A DNA stretch of 64,000 nt from Micromonospora sp. NBC_00421 (GTDB lineage Bacteria; Actinomycetota; Actinomycetes; Mycobacteriales; Micromonosporaceae): the NCBI RefSeq assembly GCF_036017915.1, contig NZ_CP107929.1, positions 5,088,001-5,152,000 on the forward strand, given 5' to 3'. Shown here one piece after another: positions 26,019 to 34,954 of the stretch (positions are counted from its first letter, which is position 1; the number at the start of each line of letters is the position of its first letter). Made by a program: the position numbers and the translations under genes. Under the pieces are notes generated by a model. It was given only the letters and a program-made list of their open reading frames with translations, was not told the DNA's origin and did no database searches.

Positions 26019-27259
26019 CAGGAAGCCTCCTTGAGTTCATCGAGGAAGGCACGGACGTGCGGGAGTTGCTGGTGCACGCGAATGATGGTGCCGAGTTGGG
26101 CGAGTCCATCAAGGACTCGCCGTGCTCCCGCCCGACGGGCGATGCGCAAAGCACGATGTGCCGTCGCGGCGGCCAAGTCGGGCTGGCTGGCTGCGGCATG
26201 GGCGGCGGCCTTGGTCAAGAGGGCGGATGCGAAGTCTTGACGATGCCGCGATGGGATCGTCGGAAGAGCTTCGTCCAGCACAGCGATCGCCTCCGTTGGA
26301 CGCTGCGCCAACCGAAGGCATGCGCCCCGGTGCACCTCGATGTAACCGCTGGTGCAGTAGGAGCCGTGCTCCCCCTCAGGCTTGCCTGGACGACGGTCTG
26401 CTGCCCAGTTATGCGCGTCGTCGAGCAGACGCATGGCCGCGTGGTGCTCGCCCGTACCCGCCAGGGCGTGCGCGTGCTGAACCCGCAGTGCCGCTCGCAT
26501 CGGTCCAGGCAGCTTCTGGTCGTAGCGCAACGCCGCTTCGGCCTGCTCAACTGCTCGGGTAAATCGCCCAGCGGCCAGTTTCTGCTGACTGCTGCGGTAG
26601 ATGGCCCAAGCAGTCATCGCGGGGTCGGCGATCTGCCGTGCCCAGAAGAGTGCTTGCTGGGCCCAGCGCTGGCCTGCGTAGTGGTCATTGAGGGACTGGT
26701 TGAGCCAAGCAGCAGACTCGGCGTACTGGGCAGCGAGCCGAACCGCCGCAGGCCGCAGGGTCTCAGGTACCTCATGCAGAAGCGCCTCGATCGTCGCGAG
26801 TTGCCTACTGACCCCCATCAAGGCATACTCCGGCCCGAACGTCTTGTCGTTCTGAACCAGAAGATGCCACTCCTCGCGCAGCAAGTGGATCGTCTCGTCC
26901 CAACTGCCTGGTCGAGCTTCGAGCTGCCCGTCGACGATGTGCGCCCCATCGCTCCTTCGCGGACTGTAGAGATCAATATCCGCATCGGTGGCGGCATCGA
27001 GCACCTTGCGCAGGGCAGCCCTTCGTGCTGCGCTGGGCCAACGATGCTCGCCGCGCTCCAACTTGCCAATCCAACGAAAGTCGACGTAGTGGGCGGTAAC
27101 GTCACGGCCCGAGTAAATGGCGTCAAGCGTCGCGTTGACTGCGTCAGCCAGCTCACTCCGGGACATACACTGGCCGGGACGCATCGGTGACGGCAACCGT
27201 TTCCGGGCAGCGGTGAGCACGGTGTTCGGCGCGATCACCGTGTCCGGATGACGAGGCAC
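26018..27259 (-). CDS. XRE-like regulator with TPR domain
   Basis: 413 residues. The N-terminal about 90 residues carry an XRE-like helix-turn-helix region (MSRSELADAVNATLDAIYSG; VDFRWIGKLERGEHRWPS), followed by helical repeats of TPR type (SAAWLNQSLNDHYAGQRWAQ; AIAVLDEALPTIPSRHRQDF; ATAHRALRIARRAG). The GTG at 27259 has GGAG upstream. Such proteins often sense small peptides or metabolites in actinomycetes. It is coupled to the RibD-like gene and divergent from another TPR gene. Confidence 0.85.
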   Translation of the reverse strand: MPRHPDTVIAPNTVLTAARKRLPSPMRPGQCMSRSELADAVNATLDAIYSGRDVTAHYVDFRWIGKLERGEHRWPSAARRAALRKVLDAATDADIDLYSPRRSDGAHIVDGQLEARPGSWDETIHLLREEWHLLVQNDKTFGPEYALMGVSRQLATIEALLHEVPETLRPAAVRLAAQYAESAAWLNQSLNDHYAGQRWAQQALFWARQIADPAMTAWAIYRSSQQKLAAGRFTRAVEQAEAALRYDQKLPGPMRAALRVQHAHALAGTGEHHAAMRLLDDAHNWAADRRPGKPEGEHGSYCTSGYIEVHRGACLRLAQRPTEAIAVLDEALPTIPSRHRQDFASALLTKAAAHAAASQPDLAAATAHRALRIARRAGARRVLDGLAQLGTIIRVHQQLPHVRAFLDELKEAS

Positions 27260-27474
27260 CCTCTCTCCTCTCGGTCCAGCTTGCCGGGCCCTGCCGACTA
27301 TGCCACCGGCTGTATAGATCAGCCACCTGCGATACAGCACAGGTCTGGAAACAACACGGCTGAGTTTAAGGACGTCAGTGTCCTGCCGAGAGTGCCGACA
27401 CCCGTCTGTCGTACGGCAAGGCCAACCACACCCCGGACGAAGCGGCGGACACCTTCGTCTCAGTCCTGCGCGCG

Positions 27475-28581
27475 ATGGGCACCAACGGTGCAGCCGAAAG
27501 CACCACGCTGCCGCATACCGGTCCGGATGCCGATACTGGTGAGGACAGCCACCACAGCTCGGACTCGGATGGTGACGTGCGACGGCGAGACTTTCTGCGC
27601 AGCGCTGCGGTCAGCGTCGCCGGTGCCCCCGGCGTCGCGCCGGTGCTCGACGCGCTCGTCTCGCTCCGGCAACCACCGGCCACGGTGTTGTCCGTGCAGC
27701 AGCTCTCCCGCAAGGTGGCCACCGTCAAACACGACTACCAGGCATGCCGGTACGAGCGCGTCCTCGATCAGCTCGTCACGCTGCTACCCGCCCTCGAGCC
27801 CGCAACGGTCGACGCGGAAAGCGGGCATCAGATGCAGGTCAACGTCCTCGCCGCCGAGCTGTACCACGTCGTCGGTAGCGTCCTGCTCAAGCTGGGCGAC
27901 CGTGGGATGGCCCTGATCGCCGCCGAGCGGAGCACCCGCGCCGCCGCGACGAGCCAGGACCCGGTGGCGGTCGCCGCGAGCGCACGGATCATGACCCACG
28001 CTCTGATGAGCAACCACCACGACGACCAGGCGGTAACCCTCGCCGCAGACGCGGCCGGCGTACTCGACCGGGACACCCGCCTCGCATCGACCGACGCGGT
28101 CGCCGTGTACGGCTCCCTCGTCCTACGCGGTGCCGTCGCCGCAGCCCGCCGCGACGACCGGGACACCGCACACACCATGCTCGACGAAGCGACCCGCGCC
28201 GCGACCCGACTCGGCTATGACGGCAACGACCGGTGGACCGGCTTCGGTGCCACCAACGTCCTGCTGCACCGGGTCAACATCGCCCTCACCCTCGGCGACG
28301 CCGGCACCGCCATCGACATCGCCCGCACCGTGCCCCTGGAAAAGGTGACCCTCGCCGAACGCAAAGCCACGCTGCACGTCGATGTGGCCCGCGCCTACAC
28401 CCAGTGGGGACGCCACGAACAGGGCCTCAACGCCCTCCGCACCGCATACGAGGTCGCACCCGAAGAGATCCGCTGCCGCCCAGCAGTCCACCGCCTCACC
28501 AACGACCTCACCCGCCTCACCACGGGCCCGATACGCGCAGCCGTCGTCAACTTCACCCAGACCGCCGGAATCCCCCAATGA
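27475..28581 (+). CDS. TPR-domain regulator, apparently lacking its N-terminal HTH
   Basis: 368 residues from an ATG. It begins inside a pattern that in relatives lies downstream of a DNA-binding domain: the in-frame DNA before the ATG still reads like coding (SYGKANHTPDEAADTF ...) until a TAA near 27367. RRRDFLRSAAVSVAGAP and TPR-like repeats (VLDQLVTLLPALEPATVD; MALIAAERSTRAAATS; LHVDVARAYTQWGRHEQGL) follow. It may be a 5'-truncated XRE regulator or start at an unusual codon. The stop overlaps the flavoprotein start by 4 bp. Confidence 0.75.
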   Translation: MGTNGAAESTTLPHTGPDADTGEDSHHSSDSDGDVRRRDFLRSAAVSVAGAPGVAPVLDALVSLRQPPATVLSVQQLSRKVATVKHDYQACRYERVLDQLVTLLPALEPATVDAESGHQMQVNVLAAELYHVVGSVLLKLGDRGMALIAAERSTRAAATSQDPVAVAASARIMTHALMSNHHDDQAVTLAADAAGVLDRDTRLASTDAVAVYGSLVLRGAVAAARRDDRDTAHTMLDEATRAATRLGYDGNDRWTGFGATNVLLHRVNIALTLGDAGTAIDIARTVPLEKVTLAERKATLHVDVARAYTQWGRHEQGLNALRTAYEVAPEEIRCRPAVHRLTNDLTRLTTGPIRAAVVNFTQTAGIPQ

Positions 28582-29123
28582 CAGGCAACCACCTCCAGAT
28601 CGTCGTCTGCGCCGCCGGCCCCGCACCCGACGTCACCACCCTGATTAACACCGCACACCAGCAGTCCTGGACCGCAGCGGTCACCGCCACACCCGACGCA
28701 ACCAGCTTCATCGACATACCGGCCATCGAAAAGCTGACCGGCACTCCCGTGCGATCCGACTACCGCGCAGCTCCGGGCACCCGCCGCTCGCTACCCACCA
28801 CCGATGCACTGGTCGTCGCACCCGCGACCTATAACTCCATCAACAAGATCGCCCTCGGCCTCGCCGACAACTACGCCATGACCACCATCGCCGAACTCAT
28901 CGGACGACACATACCCACCGTCATTGTCCCCTTCGTCAACACCGCCCTCGCCACACGACTCCCCTTCCGCCACGCCGTAGCCAGCCTCCGCGCCGAAGGG
29001 CTACACATCATGCTCGGCCCGGAACACGGCTGGGAGCCACACCCGCCCGGTGGCGGCAACGACCGGCAGAGCGACTTTCCCTGGACAACCGCGTTCGAGA
29101 TCGCGGCCCGGCATGCTGCCTAA
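28578..29123 (+). CDS. Flavoprotein of the HFCD/Dfp family
   Basis: 181 residues, a single Rossmann-like flavoprotein domain as in phosphopantothenoylcysteine decarboxylase and LanD. Visible: VVCAAGPAPDVTTL at the N-terminus (replacing the usual GSI/A motif), TDALVVAPATYNSINKIALGLADNY (the PAT and NxxxK flavin/active-site region), TVIVPFVN and MLGPEHGWEP. Actinomycetes often pair such a flavoprotein with a TPR/XRE regulator. Substrate unknown. The ATG overlaps the upstream stop (ATGA). Confidence 0.85.
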   Translation: MTGNHLQIVVCAAGPAPDVTTLINTAHQQSWTAAVTATPDATSFIDIPAIEKLTGTPVRSDYRAAPGTRRSLPTTDALVVAPATYNSINKIALGLADNYAMTTIAELIGRHIPTVIVPFVNTALATRLPFRHAVASLRAEGLHIMLGPEHGWEPHPPGGGNDRQSDFPWTTAFEIAARHAA

Positions 29124-29582
29124 TCGATGAAAAGCGCCGAGGCGAACGGGTGCGGGGGTGGGAAAGCCCGCAGCAGCACCAAACGCGCCTTGCCGTCGAA
29201 CTGCGGTCAGCCGACGTCTTCCGCGACAGGTTCCGACTCAACCCCCGCGTCGTACGCGGATGAAGCCAGGCGAAGGCCGCCGAGAAATGGAACCAGCGCT
29301 TGCCCAACTCACATCGGTCACGCCCACCACCCTACGGACGCCCCACACCCCACCCTTCCCCGCGCGACGGGGAACTACGCTGAGCAAGTATCAAGTACAC
29401 GAACAAGAAGACGCCTACCGACGGCGAACGTAGCTGTTGATCAATGCGACCAGAGCCGGCAGAACTATCGACGGGCGCGCCCCGACGCGACACGGCGGCG
29501 GGCCGCAGGCCCACCCTTGACCAAGTAAAGAAATCCCAAACACACGTACGCGAATATTCCTGACCTCATTCTGACGCCGACA
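29124..29582. other. Gene-free interval with possible coding debris
   Basis: 459 bp between the convergent flavoprotein and HNH genes. Short frames such as RLAVELRSADVFRDRFRLNP (about 29190-29250) have actinomycete-like codon use but break quickly, suggesting a gene remnant. No terminator or RNA gene recognised. Confidence 0.45.
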
Positions 29583-30314
29583 CTACAGACGGCAACCCGC
29601 AAAAATCGACTTCACTATAGGAAGACTGTGCAATGCATAACGGGCCAGTTCGGGAGCGACGGCCTTATGGATGAGGCGGTCGGTGGCGACGTCGTGCGCG
29701 AAGTGGTGAAATGCGTCGACCACTGGCAAGAAGCGCAGATCCTCCAGGTCATCGGCATCGATCGTAGGCTTTTCGCGTGCCGCCTGCTCGAAGACGCGGA
29801 TGACACCCCGCCACGATCGATATCGCGCCTCAACTAACTCGCTGCGGGCATTGAGTCCGAGCAGGTCGATGGTCTCGCGGCCCTGGGGCGTGAGGTCGAT
29901 AAACTGCCCGGTACTGGCGAGGGTCATGTGGTCGGCGGAGTCGTCCACGCTAGGGTCCAGCAGCAGCGGATGCCCGGTCAGGTCGACCGGGAAACGCTCC
30001 TTCTTTGCCTGCTGATTGCAATAGCCGCAGGCGAGGATGTGGTTTTTCCATTCGAAGGTTCGCGCAGGATCGCGGGCAATCGGCACGAAATGGTCGACGT
30101 CCGTGCCGCGGCTTTCGTAGCAGTACATGCAGAATGAAGGTCGCGCACACATTCGTAGAAGCTGAGCCTTGAGCTGTCGGCGGGTACCGGTTGCGGCGCT
30201 CCAACTCGCGCGAGCCGTCTTTTGAGGGGTTGCGCTGGCCACAATCTGCGCGGTTTTGTCGATTAGGCGCTCTGAGATCTGCACGGGAAGCGGCCGACGC
30301 GCGATCGGGATCAA
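29583..30314 (-). CDS. ptuB: HNH endonuclease of a Septu-like (PtuB) defence pair
   Basis: 243 residues. Zinc-finger HNH nuclease: CMYC (62-65), DVDHF (catalytic His about 75), the N-H pair (91-92) and CGYCN (96-100). The C-terminal half is helical with no known domain. Its ATG overlaps the stop of the upstream ATPase gene by 4 bp (ATGA). The ATPase-then-HNH order is that of the Septu anti-phage system (PtuA + PtuB). Base composition is less GC-rich than neighbours, consistent with transfer. Confidence 0.8.
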   Translation of the reverse strand: MIPIARRPLPVQISERLIDKTAQIVASATPQKTARASWSAATGTRRQLKAQLLRMCARPSFCMYCYESRGTDVDHFVPIARDPARTFEWKNHILACGYCNQQAKKERFPVDLTGHPLLLDPSVDDSADHMTLASTGQFIDLTPQGRETIDLLGLNARSELVEARYRSWRGVIRVFEQAAREKPTIDADDLEDLRFLPVVDAFHHFAHDVATDRLIHKAVAPELARYALHSLPIVKSIFAGCRL

Positions 30315-31648
30315 ACGTCGTCCCCCAACACGTCACGCACCCGGCTCCCGGGCGACGGCGACAGAGCCTCGGACAACTCCGTCAGCCTGGCGAGATCTTC
30401 TGGGCTTGCCTGACCGCGAATGGCGAGCCGCTCCAGTCGGGTCAGCGCACTTCGCAGCTCGTCAACGCGTTCGGAGTACGGTGAGTCCAATCCGAATAGC
30501 TCCGTCAAAACAGCATCGTCACCACTTCCATTCACGACACGCCGGAAGAGTTCCTCGTTGGCGATACGCGGTGGGAACAATTCCTCCGGCCCTGGAAGCT
30601 GAATCAGGCCACCCGGCGACGCACTCTGACAAATATACGGGCTATGGCTTGTGACAATGAACTGAATGAATGGGAAATGCTCCAGCAGCCATGGCGCGAT
30701 ACGTTTTTGCCAGGAAACGTGAAGATGGACGTCGATCTCGTCAATGAGTACGACTCCCGACGTGAAGATGACCGCCTGACCTTCTTCACCCCACTCAATC
30801 TTCCCGTCGAAGCATTCGTTTATTTGGCGCACGATATCGGTTACCAGTGCCGTGACGGTGCGGTAGCCGTCGCTCATCTCGTCGATTCGGACGGGCATTC
30901 CGGACTCCTTGGTAATCCACAGACCGTCCGGATCGACCCTATCAACCAAATAGCCGTCGGGAAACAGGCCGTCGTTAAGAAGCCCGATGACACGCTCCTC
31001 CAACTCCGCATAACCGGCACGCCCGGATCTGGCGCGATAGTTGACCTGCTGAAGCCACTGCACCGTCTCGGCGAGTGAGGCTTCCTCTCGGAACAGAGTT
31101 ATGAAGCGTGCCGCTGTCCAGTCTCCGGCCATCAGGCGTGCGACCTCGCCGCTCGTGCCGGCCAAGCGCCGGAATGGCCCGTAGCCCGCGGCGAACCAGC
31201 CAGTCGGTTTCGGAGACCAGAGCGATCGCTCGGCCATCTTGCCGCCTCGACCGCGGCGTGTGTCGGCCTGAGGCCGCGCTCGCGCACCTTCAGTCCGTTC
31301 CCATTTCAGTGCAGCGGCGAAGGAGTCCGCAGGTCGGCCCGCGCCCAGGTTGACCTCGAAGGAGTCTCGTACGATCTCTGCGCTGACCGTTGCCATTGTC
31401 TGTCCATGACTGATCCAGTCCCGATCGCCCTCCGTCAAGCTGTTCGCTACCTCGGGACCGGCCAGCGCAGTTGCGGCGGCACGAAGGAGGGTTGTTTTAC
31501 CTGACCCATTGCGGCCAGCGATAACGCAGAATCCCCGATAGCGCTTGAAAAGATCTTTATCGTCGGTGTTCCGCTCAAAGCGGAGGTCGACAGCGCGAGA
31601 CCCCTGGAAGCCTCGCACTCCCTGGATGCGCAGGCGCTGTAAGTACAC
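30311..31648 (-). CDS. ptuA: AAA/ABC-type ATPase of a Septu-like (PtuA) defence pair
   Basis: 445 residues. RecF/SMC-related overcoming-lysogenisation-type ATPase: MYLQRLRIQGVRGFQG start, Walker A GRNGSGKT (45-52), signature-like EMSDGYRTV, Walker B VVLIDEIDVHLH and a switch-region IVTSHSPYI. No C-terminal TOPRIM domain is visible, unlike OLD nucleases, so nuclease activity is supplied by the coupled HNH protein. This matches PtuA. GC content is visibly lower than in flanking chromosomal genes. Confidence 0.82.
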   Translation of the reverse strand: MYLQRLRIQGVRGFQGSRAVDLRFERNTDDKDLFKRYRGFCVIAGRNGSGKTTLLRAAATALAGPEVANSLTEGDRDWISHGQTMATVSAEIVRDSFEVNLGAGRPADSFAAALKWERTEGARARPQADTRRGRGGKMAERSLWSPKPTGWFAAGYGPFRRLAGTSGEVARLMAGDWTAARFITLFREEASLAETVQWLQQVNYRARSGRAGYAELEERVIGLLNDGLFPDGYLVDRVDPDGLWITKESGMPVRIDEMSDGYRTVTALVTDIVRQINECFDGKIEWGEEGQAVIFTSGVVLIDEIDVHLHVSWQKRIAPWLLEHFPFIQFIVTSHSPYICQSASPGGLIQLPGPEELFPPRIANEELFRRVVNGSGDDAVLTELFGLDSPYSERVDELRSALTRLERLAIRGQASPEDLARLTELSEALSPSPGSRVRDVLGDDV

Positions 31649-32129
31649 CGACAGTCCTCCACCAATCTACGGTCCGTGCTTAGTCGATAGCGCTGATCGC
31701 TGCGAGCAGTCTACTGCTGTAGCCGGGAGCGGGTCATCGTCTCGGTGCTCCGGTGGACTGCTCCTTGGCTAGAGGTGTTGGCTCGCACAGGTCTCACCCG
31801 ACATCAGACACTGAGAGTCGCTTGACACATGCATCAACGACCTCCCGCAGTTGGTCACCACCAAATCCTCTCCGGCTGCCTGGAACCTCTCGGCTTTGGC
31901 GGACGGTTCGCGTACCCGATCACGCGACCTCCGGGTGCCCGCGCGCCGTCGATGTTCGTGAGGGAGTCGCCACTCAGTACGCATCGGGCTGGCGGCTCGC
32001 CTACTGCGTACGCAGCTTGCCGGATCGGTTCCGGGCTGGGCTACTGCTGCCGTCTCTGGTGACCCGTGGCGTGCCTTCGGCAGCGTCAGGTACACCCGTT
32101 CGCCGTTATCGATTGGGGATGCCGCCTCC
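31649..32129. other. Gene-free interval
   Basis: 481 bp upstream of the ATPase. Mixed composition, no ORF with a ribosome site or recognisable protein. It probably holds the promoter of the ATPase/HNH pair and degraded sequence. Confidence 0.5.
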
Positions 32130-32661
32130 GTGTCACACGTCGAGAAGATCACCGGTGAACTCCGCGCCCTGACGGCCGGCGTCGAGCGGGCCCAGGGGTT
32201 GACGGCCGCCGCCCACCTTCAGGCGCAGGAGATCGCGCTGCGGGCCACCACCGCCGGCTTCCTCGTCGTCGCCGCAGCGTCGCCCGGGCCCGCACCGCGC
32301 TCACCGACGTCCAGGGCGGCCTGCCTGGGAAGACTCGAAGGGTCGACCGGTGAGGCGACGAAAGCCGTCACCCCCGTACCCCAGCAGGCCACCCCGCAGA
32401 AGACGATCGCCGCACTGACGCCCGTGCAGAGCGCCGTCGGCACCGCCCGCGACTCGGCAGGCAGCGCCATCACCCGGATCGGTGAGACACAACAACTCCG
32501 TCACCACGATCCTCCACGGTGGACAATCCGGACCCCTGCTACAGGCCCTGGACGGCATCAAGCAGGTGCTGATGCAGGTTGTCGCCCGCACCAGCGGCGC
32601 ACGAAAGGCCATCGAGACGGCGATCGCCGAGGCACAACGGGTGGGATCAACGGGAAACTGA
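32130..32661 (+). pseudogene. DUF6244-like protein, frameshifted
   Basis: Starts MSHVEKITGELRALTAGVER with a clear helical protein, but the frame is broken. After about residue 45 the coding signal moves to another frame (VARARTALTDVQGG), returns (LEGSTGEATKAVTAVP-like), then shifts again near 32490 (NSVTTILHGGQSGPLLQAL ... IAEAQRVGSTGN, stop at 32659-32661). Reassembled, it would be a helical protein of about 175 residues like the DUF6244 family I recall from Micromonospora. Confidence 0.65.
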
Positions 32662-32879
32662 CCGGGGCTGGAGGCCACCCACCGCCCAGCCCCAGCCCCA
32701 GCCGCGCGGATCGTGTCCCTGGAAGGACGCTGCGCGCAGTCAGCACATCTGGGTGATCTCCCATGACGGGCCCGAGTCGTTCGAGGAGGCCAATGCCGCC
32801 TACCGGGCTTCGGATCGCCGTAAGACGCTGGGGCTGGACCCGGGCAACTACCTCGTGGATGAGGAAACCTGGGAGGTAG

Positions 32880-33066
32880 AGCAGACGCTAGGAGTTCCCG
32901 CTGCCCGGGAGCAGGTGGGTTCGCCGCTCGTCGTCGGTGAGCGCGCGGAACACTCGGGTACGGGCTCGGGTGCCCAGGCCACCACGCCGACCCGCTTCTC
33001 GTGGCCGCTGAGCACGAGGGGCCGGTTGGTGCCGGCGAGGTCCCAAATCTCTACGATCATTACCAA
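32880..33066 (-). pseudogene. Remnant of a WD40-repeat gene
   Basis: The minus strand encodes one clear WD40 blade (VEIWDLAGTNRPLVLSGHEK, then RVGVVAWAPE), after which the reading shifts frame (RTRVFRALTDDE). Only about one repeat remains. No start region or further blades are present, so this is a fragment. Confidence 0.5.
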
Positions 33067-33125
33067 TTACTAAAAGTGCTTTTATCCTTAACAATAGTAT
33101 TCATAACCCCACACTATTTGCCGCA
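33057..33125. other. AT-rich patch at the edge of the accessory region
   Basis: About 70 bp of strikingly AT-rich DNA in a GC-rich genome, including the small inverted repeat TAAAAG-TG-CTTTTA (33071-33084). It marks the junction between debris and the conserved PP2C gene and could be an old integration boundary. Confidence 0.4.
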
Positions 33126-33180
33126 TCATCTCGGCGCGCCGTAGGCGGATCATCGATCCGGGACTCCGGCGACGGCCGAC

Positions 33181-34395
33181 TCAGGGGGCTGTTGTCCGCA
33201 GGTCGTGCAGGTGGGACAGCGGTGCGTGCGGTGGACGCCACTCCAGCAACAGCGCCGTCGCGTCGTCGTCGAGCTGCCCCGACTGGTACGCGACCACCGC
33301 GCGCACCAGCCGGCGCATCGTCTCCGGGGTGGCCAGCTGGTCGTTGAGGGCCCGGTTGACGAAGTCGACGAGACGCGTCAACCCGAACCGTTCCCCGTCG
33401 ATGCCACGCGCGTCGGTGATGCCGTCGGTGTAGGCGAGGATGCGGTCCCCAGGGTGCAGCTCCTCCTCGTACACCTCGGGGCGGTGGGTCGCGAGGTGAC
33501 CCAGGCCGAGCGGGAGCGCGGTCGGGCCCGGCAGCTCCCGGATCGCCTTGCCGTCGCGCAGCAGCAGGGCACCCGGGTGGCCGGCGTTGATCATCCGGAG
33601 CCGGCCGGTGCTCCGCTCCAGCTCGACCAGGAGCGCCGTGGCGAACATGTGCGGGTGCTCGGAGCGCACCCACCTGTCGATGCTGGTCGCCGTGTCGACC
33701 AGGTCGAGGCCACAGCGGCGCGCGTTGCGGTAGGCGCTCACCACCAGGGAGGCCAGGGTGCTCGCCTTGATGCCGTGCCCGCAGGTGTCGAACAGCCCGA
33801 CGCTGAGCACGTCACCGTTGAGCGCGTAGTCGAAGATGTCCCCGCCGACGTCGTAGCACGGTTCGAGGATGGTGGTGAGCACCATGTCGTCGGTGGCGAA
33901 GGTCAGCGGCGGCAGCAGGCCCCAGACGATCTCGGCGGCGACCTGCATCGGCAGCCGACGCCGCAGCCGTTCCACGACGTCGCCGTACGGTCGGCGGTTC
34001 ACCACGAGTTGCGCGACACAGGTCGCCAACTCCCAGGCCGGCTCGTTCATCGCCGGGTCCCCGGCGGCCGGCGAGACGATCTCCAGCACGCCCATCCGTT
34101 CGCACCCGACGAGCAGCGGGACCCAGATCCGGTCCGGGCTGTCGGGCGCGCGCTGCACGTCGAGGCCGGTGAACGCCCGACCGGCGAGGGTCGTCTCGAT
34201 CGGCAGCGCCTCGCGGTCCAGGCCGGCACCGAGCAGCGGTACGAGGCTGGCCTGCTGGTAGTCCGCCAGGTAGATCACGATCTCGGTGGCGTCGATGGCC
34301 GGCGCGGCCCGGTTCACCAGCAATGGCAGGTCGTCCGGCCCCCCGCGAGGCGCGGCGAGCTGGAGCCAACGCACCGCGTCACCCGCGTCGACCAA
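33181..34395 (-). CDS. PP2C (SpoIIE-type) serine phosphatase
   Basis: 404 residues. N-terminal GAF-like region (about 10-150; ATEIVIYLADYQQASLVPLL; GRAFTGLDVQRA; WVPLLVGCERMGVLEIV), then an SpoIIE domain with metal-binding GGDIFDYA, FDTCGHGIKAS, INAGHPGALLL and LDDDATALLLEW. It should act on a STAS protein, as the paralogue at 8846 does. The TTG at 34395 was chosen for GGGGGAGG six bases upstream; a GTG 30 bp further up is possible. Confidence 0.9.
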   Translation of the reverse strand: MVDAGDAVRWLQLAAPRGGPDDLPLLVNRAAPAIDATEIVIYLADYQQASLVPLLGAGLDREALPIETTLAGRAFTGLDVQRAPDSPDRIWVPLLVGCERMGVLEIVSPAAGDPAMNEPAWELATCVAQLVVNRRPYGDVVERLRRRLPMQVAAEIVWGLLPPLTFATDDMVLTTILEPCYDVGGDIFDYALNGDVLSVGLFDTCGHGIKASTLASLVVSAYRNARRCGLDLVDTATSIDRWVRSEHPHMFATALLVELERSTGRLRMINAGHPGALLLRDGKAIRELPGPTALPLGLGHLATHRPEVYEEELHPGDRILAYTDGITDARGIDGERFGLTRLVDFVNRALNDQLATPETMRRLVRAVVAYQSGQLDDDATALLLEWRPPHAPLSHLHDLRTTAP

Positions 34396-34530
34396 TCTGA
34401 ACCTCCCCCACGTCTCCCCCACCGTAGGAGGCGCACGGGAAACCCGCCACCACCTGATTCGAGGACACGGCGGACAGGAAGAATGACGGTGGCGGACATC
34501 TCCGTCCGCGCGTACGAAGGAGGCAGCGTC

Positions 34531-34920
34531 ATGGTCGTCGCAGGGCTCATCCTGGCCGGCATCGCCGGCCTCATCCACGTCTACATCTTCTACCTGGAGT
34601 CCGTCGTCTGGACGACCGCCCGCGCGCGCTCGGTCTTCGGCACCAGCCGCGAGGAGGCGGAGGCGACCCGGCAGCTCGCCTTCAACCAGGGCTTCTACAA
34701 CCTCTTCCTGGCGATCACGATCGTCGTCGGCATCATCGCCTACGCCGTCGGCGCGCACACCGTCGGCGCGACCCTGGTCTTCGTCGGCGCCGGTTCGATG
34801 GTCGCCGCCGGTCTGGTGCTGCTGATCTCGGCACCGGCGAAGGCGAGCGCCGCGCTCAAGCAGCTCGTCCCCCCACTCCTGGCCGTCGTCGCCCTGGCGA
34901 TCGGGCTCAGCCTCGGCTGA
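34531..34920 (+). CDS. DUF1304 membrane protein
   Basis: 129 residues with four hydrophobic helices (VVAGLILAGIAGLIHVYIFY; FLAITIVVGIIAYAVG; TLVFVGAGSMVAAGLVLLI; LLAVVALAIGLSLG). The EATRQLAFNQGFYNLFLA segment is the DUF1304 signature. Function unknown. AAGGAGG stands eight bases before the ATG. Convergent with kdpE. Confidence 0.92.
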   Translation: MVVAGLILAGIAGLIHVYIFYLESVVWTTARARSVFGTSREEAEATRQLAFNQGFYNLFLAITIVVGIIAYAVGAHTVGATLVFVGAGSMVAAGLVLLISAPAKASAALKQLVPPLLAVVALAIGLSLG

Positions 34921-34954
34921 GCCCGATCGGTCACGACCCGGCACGGGAGCCCGG

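Noticed and set aside
32700-33073. Plus-strand frame with HIWVISHDGPESFEEANAAY
   Set aside because: Some protein-like character but no start or homology recognised, and it overlaps the WD40 remnant; left undecided rather than called.
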